In this document: in pieces, positions 37,723 through 49,269 of the stretch
Position numbering within the stretch: the first letter of the stretch is position 1
Layout: the number at the start of each line of letters is the position of its first letter
Origin: Agrocybe praecox
Taxonomy: Eukaryota > Basidiomycota > Agaricomycetes > Agaricales > Agrocybaceae
Assembly (NCBI GenBank): GCA_964017145.1
Contig: OZ024843.1
Coordinates: 301,001 to 365,000, forward strand
DNA: 64,000 nt
Direction of reading: 5' to 3'
Made by a program: the position numbers and the translations under genes
Notes under the pieces: model-generated
Seen by the model: the letters and a program-made list of their open reading frames with translations, nothing else
Database searches by the model: none
Told to the model about the DNA's origin: nothing

Positions 37723-39266
37723 TTACATAAGAGGATTGGTAATTTCATGAGGGACGAGTGACTCAGCTCTCAAGGAGTCCGCACGAGGCCGTCCTAGGGT
37801 GCTATAGATTGGTGGTAGGCTAATAATATCCGCGTCGTCATCGAGCCCATCACGTTGCGGGTCTGCTATACGTCCCCCATCCTCATAGAATCTATATCGC
37901 ACTGGACGAATCTGATCAGGTGGCGGGGGTTCTTGCGTGTGTCTCTCCTCAGAATCGTGTACATCTCCAGATGATCCTAGTTGAGTGATCTGTAAACCAA
38001 ACACTTGCCGATATTTGTTTGTTTTCTCCATTGTCGTGTATTGCGCCAGCGGAAACCGTCCGATTTGGCGATGATCCGGTGCGCTGAATGGTTGGACGAT
38101 TGGATTTTTATCGGTAATCGTTTGGCCTTGTTTTCGTGACATCCGTTTCCATATCCAGAATGCTATCAAAAGCACAAGAAATCCACTGACCACCGCGCCG
38201 GCGATAGCACCTCCCTTTATTTGATGAACGCTTGTAGTAACAGAAGTCGAGGTTGTTGGATGGTCGAGTGCACTTGGGACCGGTCCTTTTGTTGAGGTTG
38301 TCGGATCTTCTAATGGGCTTGAAACCGGTACATTTGCTACGGGTATAGCTGGAACAGCATCCAAAGTAAATGATTTTGTTGTGTTTTGAATAATGACATG
38401 GTTTACAATGAACTCCCCGACGTTGGATACACCCTCGGCAGCGGTAAGGCGGAGTGTATGTGACCCTCGAGAGAGAGAAGGTGTCTGAATAAAAAGCCAG
38501 GTCTGAAATCCACCATCCCAAGTAGGATCTTTAGTTGGGTTTCTGAGTGAGAAATTCAGAGGTAATCCCCCATCGATAAGGTATGAATATGATGGTGTAT
38601 CCATTGTTGAGTTAAAGGTGAATGTTAAGTATACTGAGATTGAGATGCCTAAATATCCACGTTAGCCTTACACTTTAAATAGAATAACGCAAACATTTTA
38701 CCATCAAAGTTGATAATATAAGTATGATCTTCCCCAAGTGCTGTCAGCGGAATACCGGCAATGTATGATAAATCAACGCTTGACTCTGGGAGTGTGTCAG
38801 ACCAATACCACAAGCCATCAAATGAAATTGCTCCAGGTGTCATTTGAACCGAAAGATTATGCTGTCCCTGGATAAGTGTGGCGTTATTCAAACAAATGAA
38901 TTGACCAGGTCCTTGTCCTGGGTTTACGGTTTGCTGAACACCATCTATTGTGCACAGCGGTTCTTCGGTGAATTGACTAGCAAATATTGCTTGAAACCGC
39001 GTCCCTAGGCACTGTTAACTACCGAACAGTGCGATATAGAAGCACTTGCCATTGAACATGTACCAGAAGCTGGAGACGTCACTAGAAAGGTCTTGTGTCG
39101 TATGTAGAGTCCCATAGTACGGGGGAGCGTTTGATGCTGCCACTGTTGGGATATTCATGTCTGTTGGTATTCCACTGGTGGCAACCCATGGACCCTGATA
39201 GACAATGGCAGGATCATGGTCATCCACGAATATGCCGGGATCTTTTAGATTTACAGTTGTGGACAT
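37723..39266 (-). CDS. two-domain single-pass membrane protein, array copy F
   Basis: Exons 39266-39050, 39004-38702 and 38648-37723 give 481 aa, the longest copy. The start was chosen at MSTTVNL because it aligns with all paralogs; an in-frame ATG 66 bases upstream exists but would add an unrelated leader. GC donor in intron 1; intron 2 contains a textbook CTAAC branch site. Repeat 1 has an unusual middle (ASQFTEEPLCTIDGV) and C-LNNATLIQGQHN. The stalk has LEDPTTST and LDHPTTST units, the helix lies at about 320-340 (AVVSGFLVLLIAFWIW), and the tail has RYRFYEDGG (His replaced by Tyr) and ISLPPIYSTLGRPR. The gene is intact; the ligand is unknown. Confidence 0.85.
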
Positions 39267-39339
39267 ATGACAAGAGCGCAGCACGAGTGACTCCGAAGAA
39301 TAGCCTAAGAATCGTGATGTTTTATAGCGCATATCACAA

Positions 39340-42240
39340 TAAAAATAGAGTAGTCACTGTTAAGCTACATCTGCTGAGGTGAGCCCGAGTACAGTTTGAC
39401 GTCGATGGCAGAAATAAAGTCTCATCCGCGCAGATCAACGAGCTACTCATGCGCCTCGTTGTTATCACTAAAATAGATCTTAGTGGAAGTCCCTGAAACG
39501 ACTGATATTTAGTAACAGGCAGAGAAAATGGCGAGAAAACGTTGAGAGAGCCTCAGAGGTAAAGAAGGTCAAGATATTGCACTGATAGGAGACAAACTCT
39601 ATCTATCCAGTGATTCAGCGGAGACTCTGGCGTCTACAATGTCGTAATTTCCTATATAATGGTGTTGATTGGTATTATTATTAAGTGATGGGAGTGCGTG
39701 TTTCGAAAATATGGTAACCCAACATCTTCTATAGGAATTTTTTCTATTCCCCTCCTTTCTCGCCTCTCCTTCAGATCTCACATGCACACCCCAACCGCTC
39801 TCCCTTCCCTCACAAACTCGAACGCGGATCAAAATCTTGTTCCCAGTCGCGTTCAACAAGAATTATCCCTCGTTACACCTGTTGGACTTTGGCGAGACGT
39901 TATTAATGAATCGAATGAGGTGTGCACGCACCTGCGCATAGGATGAGATTAAATGGGTAGGTGTAGGGAGAGTGAGGTGAGAGACGTGCGATAAGCCTAC
40001 CTAGGGATGTGGTTGGATCGATGGAATCGAAACGTTGATGCGGACGTACGGCTATGGGTCTTGGGTGCATGTTTTTGCAGTTGATCCTTGTTTTGGAGAG
40101 AGCTGTTGTGCGCGTATGACTGGCATCGAGCTCTTGCCACTGCTGTGTTCCGGGCGTAGTGGCCAGGTCGGCGGTTTTCATGGTAACCGAATCGGAAGTA
40201 GGCGGTCTGATAATGCCGCGCGTGTATCCCACGTCACACGTGTCATGATCAACCATCGAACATGCCACCATCATACGCAGACGCTCGACAGGTCAACCGC
40301 ATTGCACCGTAGTACGCTCAGTTTAAACATGACTTTTTCTTCTTTCCAAGTACGTGGATGCTGGAGCGCGTTTTGTGTGTGAGATTGAGTAGCTGGTCTT
40401 CCACGGTGTGGAATTGGTTGAGGTCTGTTCTTCATCTCAGATTCAGAACCTGGTTGTTGTCCCCTGTTAAAGTCCCTGCAGCAGAAATGTCCTCCTCTCG
40501 TACATCTTCTCACTACTCTCCCCGACGTCGCTGAGGTCCTCTATCGAAGATTGTTTGGGTATCACACTTGCATCTGTGCGAACCTGTCGGAAACCCCCGT
40601 TGTGTGTGCCGAACGAAATCTGCTACTCCATAGTCCTTTTATCCTTCTCTGCGCGTCCTTCTAACCCCGGGAATCATCCCTTCTATGATTCCTTTACTCC
40701 GATCAGCCACTCACTCCAATTCCGCCACCCACTTGCTCATACCGTCTCTCATCCCTCCCTTCCTTTGTAAACATAGGAATACGAAACATCCCTTCCCCTC
40801 CAACCTGCTCTCGCTTCCCATTCCGTTCTGACCATTACCGTCCCTCCCTCATTCTCTGTCTGCGATTTCAACGCCTCACCCTGATCGAACCCTCCCACCC
40901 TCGTTGTTGTACAGTCGACTCCCGTTCCCTTTTGTATAACCTCTATTTCTCCCCTTTGATTCTCCCTCTTCCTCTCCTGATGCCTACCCGCCTCGTCGCT
41001 CGTGTACTCCCTCCATCTCTTTGGAACATTACGAAGAGGAATATCGACTTGCTCTTCTTTACGTCGCTGACTCGCTCTGCAACACTGCTCGGCGTTGTTC
41101 GGGCGAATCCTCTTCTATCACCCCCTTATTAAATATTTTTCTCACTTCCTCCTCCTTCCTCTACCTATGTTGCCTTATTCTTCCCATCCACTTCGCTCCT
41201 TTCATCTTCGCTCGCTTCCATTTTACACAGCCGACAAAAGGACAAAGACAAAGCAAGCGCAAACGCAAACTCGACAATCGGCGATCGGTAATCCACAACG
41301 AGGGCCAAGTGAAAATAGGAATCGGACTTCCTCGTGGCCTCGCTTTACTCAGATTGTCGGGCCATCTATCATCCTCTCATGATGGCACGTGGCTTGGAAG
41401 ACTCCTCTTTCTCTCTAACTGTTCACGCTCGCGCCAAGTTTTCTCATCTTGTGGGTTTTTCTTCAACTTTCTTCTGTTCCTGTTCAGTATGATTATGACG
41501 TGACATGAGCCTGCTAGAAGTCCTGTTTTGAGTTCGTTCGTCTCAACCCGAGAAGAAAAGATCGATGAATATGGATGGGGTACGATGAGTTTGTATTTTC
41601 TCTCTCTTTTTATTTATTAGGCTCTACGAGGCTCGTTCCAACCTTCGGGCATGTTTCTTTTTGTTGACTATTCTTCCTATCTCCTTCGACCTTATTTGTC
41701 CCTCTATTACCTTTTTTCCCTCGTTCCTTTCCCTCTCCTCCTGCCCTCGTCATTGTTCTCACCTTCCTCTATTCATATCAGGATAATGAGAACCTAATCT
41801 CATTCGATCCAATCACCTTCCCATCTTCCGTCTGAACAAGTTATCTCTTCCGAATTACTTCCAGCGGAGATGGGATACGATGGCCTTCTCACCTTCATCA
41901 TCTAGCAACCAACGTACTCGAAAAAAAGAACGACAATTCGGTTCAACCTCCTCAGTCCCGAGAACAAAGCATATATTATGAGCTGAATTCATTACCAACC
42001 GATACAGTAGCTCACGAACTCCAGCCAGATGTAGGACTCGACGTCCCCGACCGCATCATCTATCAATCATTTTTGATGATGCACTGTCAGCAGTCGTCGG
42101 GTCCTCTCCACCCATCTAGCTCCATCCTCTTCTTTGGCTCGATGAGCGGAGAGACGAGGTCGTCGTCGTCGTCGTTTTCCGGACGTGCAGGGATGAACAA
42201 TTGTGAAGCTTTGATGTACGCAATCCCATCAACATCGTAG
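39340..42240. repeat. spacer block 6 of the tandem array
   Basis: 39340-39700 is unique. From about 39740 modules resume in the order of the second half of block 2 ('tacacctgttggactttggc' at 39873, also at 13108; 'gtgtagggagagtgaggt' at 39961; 'gtacgctcag' at 40312), then C/T-rich runs (40560-41240 and 41640-41770), 'ggcgatcggtaatccacaac' (41279) and 'agcggagatgggatacgatg' (41868). No array gene follows its 3'-flank sequence: it stops near 42000, so a copy may have been lost here. A (CGT)n run lies at about 42152. Confidence 0.6.
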
Positions 42241-42244
42241 GTGT

Positions 42245-42254
42245 TTTATAAAAG
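42245..42254 (+). promoter_or_regulatory. possible TATA box of the DUF6533-type gene
   Basis: TTTATAAAAG about 240 bases upstream of the ATG at 42489. The distance is long, so a short untranslated leader or intron would be needed; weak evidence. Confidence 0.25.
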
Positions 42255-42488
42255 GGTTATTTTTAGCGTTAGAGCCAGTATCTGATGTCTGTCTCCGTCA
42301 GGTTGGTTGGGGAACTACGACACTTAGTGCATCTTTATAATGACAGATTCTGATTTTTTCCCACCGCAGCATTTAGATGTGAGACGTTCCAAAATAGATT
42401 ATCCCAGCACCAAAGGATATAAAGCTCGACACTTCTTTACCCATTCCGCACCAAGTCATACTACTATATCTGGATCTTTGATCCACAA

Positions 42489-44069
42489 ATGTCAGGTACA
42501 TTTGAGTCTGCTCTCATCGACGGTTTCCGTCAAGTCAAGCTGGTAAAGTATGGCCGTCGTAAGTCACACTCTTCCATAGCCACTAGCTACTTCACCTCAC
42601 CGCTCGGTCTTAACTTAGTAGCTGTGGTTACTGCCATGTGCTACGACTTTGGTTAGTACTTGTCCGTTCTTCCAATTGAAGGCGCACTCTGAGAATTTGC
42701 AGTTCTTACTATAGGTTTGGAAATAGAAATGATGTGGGTGCGTAGTTTTCAGTTAATGGGTAAATGCACGCTCTATCAGTGTGTTGATGCACTTAGACTG
42801 GCGACTGGTCGACTTTCAGTATCTTGTTTTTTATACTCCGTTACCATTCAATGTCTGCCTGTGTGTGAGTACATCCTTTCCGCCATCTCTGACTAGCGAG
42901 AAATTAACCGTTCTCACTAGATTTGCAATGTTTGGTATAACTCCGTTTATTATCTTTGAGCTGTAATTTATTTCTCACCTTCACCGTAATCGTAGATCTC
43001 TTTACGCCATCCATATCGTCTTCCGTAGGTTTCCTTATTTTAAATGATCAACCACACACATTCACAATAATATGTCTAGCTGTGAGCCATCTTGTTTTAA
43101 AAAAAAGTGTAATAGCGCTCAGAGCATTGCTTTTCCTCACCGCCGCAAATCAGATGTAAGCCCAACTCTTTCTTAGAGATATAATTGTATCCAATCTATG
43201 GCTTTAAAGGCTTCCGCTTCTTGCGTTGGCAGGTTGTCACCGTTTATATTAATTCCATCATCATGCAAGGCTAGAAATATTTCCCTCGATATGATTCATG
43301 CTCGTACTGATAATAGAACAGCTATCCTTCAAATTCGCATATATGCCCTGTACAACCGGAGCAGACGGATTTTAATCACAATGTTGACAGGATACGCGAT
43401 TTGTACTGGGATCTCAACATGGTCGCTTGTCCAGAACATGGTCGGAGTCAAAGGTAAGCCTTCAACTAATAAATTATGTAACGCTCAATTAACCCTAATT
43501 TTTGATAGCGCTCTTGATAGCCGTACCAGGTGGAGTTACATGCATTTTGGGAAATTTACCGTCGTATGTGGGTTGGATTCCCCATTTGGTACTTGAGAGT
43601 AGTCTCTGCGCGCTTGCGATACACCAGGGGGTCATAAATTACGTCTCCCAGCAGGGAATTCGTCGTAGAGGACTAACCCTGCTTAATATCATGGTCCGCG
43701 ACTCGGTGTTAATCTTTATAATGCGAGTAACATTGATACTTCTCCAAATATTATATACTTACTTCGCTTTAGAATGACGGCCACGTACTTGGTATGCTTG
43801 ATCACGTTTGTCGAAAACTCCGTTCGTTTGAAGGTTTCTCCTAATTCGCTTCAAACGATAATGATACCTAATCCAAATACTGCCAGAATATCTATATGCA
43901 AGTTTCGGCCCCGTTCACAGTGGCCATGTCTTATGTGTTTGGAACTCGGATGATCCTCAATGTTCGACAAGCCTCACGCAAAAGAGAGAATCTTAGCGCG
44001 ATCCAGCTTCATACAATATCTTACTCAGAGCAGTTGGCGGTGCATACAGACATAGAAGCAAACATTTGA
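42489..44069 (+). CDS. DUF6533-type multi-pass membrane protein
   Basis: Twelve exons reconstruct an uninterrupted 308 aa frame: 42489-42558, 42619-42651, 42715-42737, 42797-42864, 42921-42934, 42996-43024, 43116-43155, 43210-43269, 43322-43453, 43509-43722, 43773-43833 and 43887-44069. Exon phases all agree. Two introns (43270 and 43723) use GC donors. Family marks: CYDF followed by EIEMMW, WSTFSILFFILRYH, AILQIRIYALYNRS, ESSLCALA and RDSVLIFI, followed by TYLVCLITF, giving about seven hydrophobic helices, then a short polar C-terminus (RQASRKREN...). DUF6533 proteins are Agaricomycete membrane proteins of unknown function, often guessed to be receptor-like. The small exons 5-7 are the least certain. 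An inverted copy lies at 52020-50445. Confidence 0.75.
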
Positions 44070-45133
44070 TGAAGGGACCTTTAAGGAATATGATAGGAGA
44101 CAACAGTATTATTTTCACACCTCGAACACTCTTGATTCACTTGAAATATACCTGCAAATATTTAAAGCCATAGGTCGTCTTACATGCTTCCCACGGCTGA
44201 TATGGTTCAAAGAAACACAATTACAGCGCTGCGTTACTCCAAATCGCGGGTGAATTATTTCGTCAAATCACTGACTTACTATGTTTATATACCTGCGAAA
44301 ACAGACCTCCGTATGTACCTTTGAGCAGTGTTACATACGCGCTGTGTGGCAGTCCTACGACACAATGTTGTCCATTAGAAAAGCAAGATTTAAAAGGGCT
44401 ACAGACACATAAAAAGATCACACAGGTAGAGAAAACACACCATACCGCCACAGGAAAACCCACCAATAATGCATTCCACCCATCCCCAGGTTCAAATTCT
44501 TTGCGTTCTTTCTGAACGATATTTCAGTACTCATACCCAAACTCAGGTCTCAGGAACTTGAAGCATACTACGATGAAATGCAATGCGATTCCTGGGCGTA
44601 TATGTTTGCGAGGTTGAAGAAGAAAGAGTGAACTAAGGAGGAAATGAACAGGTTGGATAGAGACATGCAATGACATGAGGATGAGAGTTCCGGTTTCATA
44701 GAAAGATCGAGAGGATAGATGAAAGCAGGGAGCAGGGACAAAAAGCCGTCGTCGTCGTTGTCGGAAGTTGGAACCGCGCTGGCAAATCGATACAGATGTT
44801 TGAATCCCGACATCACCGAATGAAACTCCGACGACGGAATGACATCACCTTCACGTGTCAATTTCATCCTGGGTTCGCTCTTTCTTCCTTCATCGATTGT
44901 AGTCAAGTCTTTTCTCACTTGCATACAATATTACACTCCACGGAAGTCGGATTGATGTAAACATATCGAGTTAGCATATGTATATGTACATTTCTCGTTC
45001 TGGACGTCTCTGTACGCTGGTTACGTAGAATTATAAATGCCACGAAACGCGTCAGTCGGCGCTGGTAGTAAAACTGCCTTTCGTGATTATAATGTGTGGC
45101 GTACCTGATGGGTATATAAGTACTACTAGTAGG
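44070..45133. other. intergenic
   Basis: No gene is seen. Sequence at about 44810-44940 ('gaatgaaactccgacg', 'ggttcgctctttcttcctt') recurs diverged at about 47175-47310, so a non-coding duplication brackets the degenerate gene between them. Confidence 0.4.
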
Positions 45134-46440
45134 TTATGTGTGCGACGCCTCACGTGTCACATGACTCGGGGGTAGGCTGATTATCTCAATGTAATCATCT
45201 TGCCTCTCTTCTACTCGATGTGGAGAGTCATTTCGATGCCCGGACTCCTCTACTCCAATTCCGACTCCAAGTTCGCTCGGTTGCTGTACATGTACCGGTA
45301 CCGAAGACCTTTTCTCCATCATCACCGTATTCCTGGAGATCAATCGGGATTCCTGATGTGCCACATCAGGATGGGGATAAGGGAAGTTAAAGGGCAAAAC
45401 CATCTCGTTGTACTTGATCATTGCCTATCGCTTCCGAATGGTTCTGCGCACGATCCAAAAACCTATCATTAATAAGCCAACGGCACTCGCTGAGACCGCT
45501 GCGGCTATGATTTCTCCATCGATGTGGTGGTCTGTTTGCATGGTTGACATCGCCAGGCTTGTACCGCCTAGATTCGAAGAGGAGGATGGTATTGTGGTAG
45601 GTATTTGGAAGGAGATTGATACTACGCTTGAAGAAGAAGAAGTCGAAGTTCGATGAGTGGCAAATGGTGAATCATGCGTAAGCGTTGATGCAAAATCAGA
45701 GCTGATTGACCTTGTGGTAGTGGGACTCGGAAAGAATGTACGAGAGATCTGTACCTCGCTTTCAAGCACTGGATTGGAAAATATCCTTGAAATTATTTGC
45801 GAAATTTCTGGACCTTTCCTTTGTGTCGGCTGGGGACGATGTCCTACGTTCAACAGGGGCGTCCTAGAACTGGTAATACTGGTAAAAGGAATCCGGTTGT
45901 CTGATGAGATTGCTATTATATCGGTCTGGCCCGAGCCCAGTCCAATGATGATAGTCTCGTGGATAGATTCGCCAAGTCCTGATTCGGAACTTGTACGACT
46001 AGGTGGGCCAGTTGGATCGAGATGTTTTTTTCCAACAGTCGGTACTACTACGTCTCGTTTTGTATTGTGCGTTGAAGGTGGCATCACGGGGCCAATCGAT
46101 AGCCCGCTGAATGATGATACCATAGCTAAGGTATCGGTATCCTCCAGAGTCACCGATAAGTTGCGTTCAAGTGGCCAGGCTAGTGGGACGTTGTTGAAAC
46201 ATTTGAACTCTCCTTGGTATGGTACCATGATTGTTTGATAAATGCCGTCCAATTTGCATGGTGCCGTGAATATATCAAAATCACGAGAGGGGAATAATTG
46301 AGAGGCTGTTTTTGGAGATTAACGTGTAGTGATTTGTCTTTTTTTAAAGACTGAGTACGAGGTGTGACTACTTACTCTTAAAAAAGTAAGAGAAGCTGTA
46401 CCGCTCCCCCATTATCCCCGCAACATGCATTTTTTTCATG
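45134..46440 (-). pseudogene. degenerate, diverged relative of the array membrane proteins (copy G)
   Basis: Minus strand. An exon ending at 46376 (donor GTAAGT) reads ...YSFSYFFK, the counterpart of FWYIFNG. The next starts at 46305 and reads CKLDGIY and C-FNNVPLAWPLERNLSV, the second half of repeat 1. Repeat 2 is missing; instead there is a long S/T/P-rich region, a helix (AAAVSASAVGLLMIGFWIV) and RRTIRKR. There an in-frame TAG (45427-45425) stops translation, yet the same frame continues to 45134 through DDYIEIISLPPS, clearly the family's tail motif. No initiator or VDDHDP segment is found upstream: the frame closes at a TAA before any convincing exon. It is a pseudogene, or possibly a gene now encoding a tail-less, shorter protein. 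Confidence 0.65.
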
Positions 46441-46449
46441 AAATAGAGT

Positions 46450-47608
46450 GTAGGCTGATCCAGAGAGCTCGCGACAAAATCAAAGTAGGTTTGTTGAACT
46501 CTGAGCAGTACCCAGGGACTTTATACTATGAAGCCACAGTCACTTGCATCTGATTGTCGTGTATGCAATAAATTGATGGATTATCTATCAGTCTCCTGCG
46601 CAACTCTCCTGCGCAACTAGTATATAATTTATAATTGCTTCTTCAATGTAGCAAAGGATTGCCAGGTTGGTCACCACTTTGAAACCGCCAACTTCTATAT
46701 GTTCTGATATGAAGGGAAAATGTTGCATATTTACCTATTCCAATTTTAGGCGATCTAATCGTCATAGAACCGGTTACTTATGATATCATGCTCTGGAAAG
46801 AAGTGGGCGACAAAAGCAAAGGTTACAATTTAGTGATGTGGTCGCTGGATGGAAAATGCTCAAATGACTTGTCGACATGATAGATTCGATCACTGTTATA
46901 GTTTGTCCCAACATCAATAAGTAGTTGCCTAGCAGAAGAGCATCTCCATGATTCATTTTTTTGACCTGAAATTGTGTCTAGTGATATTTGGCAATCGCGT
47001 GCTAATGACTCAGAGAATGGTACATGGCCGACTTCATTCTGATTACTTGAATTTCTGGCCAGTCGTGGTTCGGCGTACTGCCCTGCGATTTAAGCGTAAG
47101 CAACCCAAAAATAACCTCTGCGCTGGCAATCAATATTTCAATACCAATATCAAGTCCGATAGTGGCGATTCTGGCGAATGAAACTCCGACGGCAGATTTG
47201 GTCTCCATGCCGTGTTGATTGCCTCCGTGGTTCGCTCTTTCTTCCTTTATCGATGTAGTTCCAGTCTTCTCTGATTTGCGTACAACGCATTTCACGTCGT
47301 AATACGCTTTAAGTTCTCGAGTATCTTCCTGAACGCAATTAATTTGAACGAGACGGGTGCAAAGCATTGGGGGGTGTTTGTGCGGCGGTCTGGTGGGTTT
47401 CTATATGTGGGTTTCTTCTCTTTTCATTATCAGTCTGTCAATGTCCCGAAGCCGCTGATAGGAAGATTTCATGTTCTCCCTCTGGATAGTGGCTACACGA
47501 GGCATTAAAAAAATATTGGATTTATGTATTTTGTACACTTGTTACCTCTGTCATACATCTTAGCTGTCTAACAGTGTATTGCTATTCCCAGTCTTCCGAA
47601 AGCTATTA
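46450..47608. other. intergenic
   Basis: Nothing gene-like is supported. It includes 'ctcctgcgcaactctcctgc' (tandem 13-mer at about 46587) and the duplicated piece shared with 44810-44940. Confidence 0.4.
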
Positions 47609-48835
47609 CTACAATTGTGCTTGGTGGTCAAGCTCAGATGGGAGTTTCAAAGAAGATTTCTCTGTAATCGATTGATCTGACGCCATTGTCAAGCGCGCCA
47701 CCATTAGTGTCGGTGCCAGCCCCTGTTAATACACGGCCACGTAATTAATACAAAATAACATATAAATAACACTTGAGCACTTACACATGTAACTAGCTCG
47801 AAGGCCTCAGCATAATTCAACAAAACTACAATAGTAAAGGACTCCAGAATGACCCCATTGTTCAAAAATCCCAAAATTGTCTCTGCCAGAATTGTCGACG
47901 TATAAATGGCTGAAGATTGTATCAATATGTCGACAATTTGCTTATAGCGCCTCCATGCGCGCTTATCTGAGGACGTGCACGTATATATATGTCGACAAAT
48001 AATGAGGGTGGTTGCTAAGCTGGTCAATACGACGGAAATATCCATAGAGGCACTGATGAGATCGACCTCACGCGCCCTGGTCTGCGTTTTGAAAGTCGGC
48101 TTGGTGTTGAAAAGGGTGAAGAAAATCATATCAACTATGACTAGTACTAGAAAAAAGTTAAAACTCTATTTTGAATGGCTCGAACTCAAAATATCATCAT
48201 GCTCACCTGATTCTACGCAGAAAAAAAAAGTGGGAACAGCGAACCACTGCAAAGAATTCCCGCATGCGTGGAAACATCTCCACATCTATAAGGACCTTAA
48301 TTGTAAGATGTGGTTATCACACATAAATTAGCATAATGTTGGGTCCCGCACCATGAGCCCATCGGCAAGTATAAATGCAGAATTCTGCAAAAATAGCGAC
48401 AGAAAGTCCACGAATACTGGAATAAGCGCGCCGGTCACGCCTTCTCCAAATAAGGCCTTTCCCAACTCGTCTTGCCTGGAAAATATTATTACCGTGTAAT
48501 ACCATTGAATGAACATCTGACAAATCAGATCAAGGAACAGCGCTGTCAGAGCTGCGAGGACGGTGCCTCTATATGCACCGTTGTCTCGCTTTTTCGAAAC
48601 TAATAGAATCCAAATAAATAATCAGGATGTAGATAGTGGAAGGTTGGTCGCACCATAGATCCGAATGGTTATTGCATATACTCCCGAGTAGATACCTATA
48701 AAATATTCAATCATCAGTCAGACAAATGGTAACGAGTAGTGACTTACCTCCTAAGTATACAATCAGTAGCAAAGGGTTCAACGTCGCCCCAATGTATTCC
48801 TTCTGCATAGAGACAGGAGGAGGATTGTTATGCAT
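47609..48835 (-). CDS. seven-helix-like integral membrane protein, 310 aa
   Basis: Six exons join in frame: 48835-48748, 48695-48654, 48599-48352, 48285-48207, 48146-47785 and 47722-47609. All introns are about 45-70 nt with GT-AG ends. Helices are seen around GATLNPLLLIVYLGG, VLAALTALFLDLICQMF, FVDFLSLFLQNSAFILADGL, FAVPTFFFCVESG and VLVIVDMIFFTLF, SVVLTSLATTLIICRHI, AIYTSTILAETILGF and FTIVVLLNYAEAFELV, followed by GLAPTLMVARLTM and a polar tail. The ADGL-MWRCFH pattern and the GLAPTL-VAR end are typical of a large Agaricomycete integral-membrane family without assigned function. It is a different family from the DUF6533-type genes on either side. Start MHNNPPPVSM is the only Met in the first exon before helix 1 with a short leader. 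Confidence 0.8.
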
Positions 48836-48839
48836 TGGA

Positions 48840-49269
48840 GACTAGTTGTGATGGGGTGTGGTGTGTTAAGCGAGGGAAACTACTGAGATTACTTCGTTTT
48901 TATACAGAGGCAGATATCATGGACAGCTCAGAAAGTAATTAGGATAGATTATCTGCCAGACAACAATTCGACATGGTTTACTTGTTCGAGACGAATGATG
49001 CATCATTGAGCTGGAATATGTTAGCTGTGTGCGATCAGCAGAATAAATCCAAGCAGCTCCGTTTTACTTGTATGTACTATAGACGACGCAGTGGCTTGTA
49101 CCGGGTTACTTTTGAGTGAAAACTTACGGGTCTGTTTCCTCCCAAGTGGCTTGCGATAAATTCATTGAAGACTGAATTCGTGAACGTCTTGATGCAGGAG
49201 TCTCTATCCGCAGGTAACGATGCCAGATATGATTAACGCGGTCGTAGGCACCCGAGATGATAGAAGTTT
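48840..49269. other. intergenic upstream of the 310 aa protein gene
   Basis: No gene is seen. It is the presumed promoter region of the minus-strand gene; a T/A-rich stretch at about 48895-48906 could hold its core promoter but no clear TATA box stands out. Confidence 0.3.

Noticed and set aside
39266..39332. Upstream in-frame ATG of copy F
   Set aside because: It would add 22 residues absent from all paralogs and overlap the promoter region.
42152..42175. (CGT)n microsatellite
   Set aside because: Short simple repeat of no evident significance.
45657..46238. 193-codon plus-strand frame
   Set aside because: Antisense shadow of copy G, whose minus-strand frame carries the family motifs.
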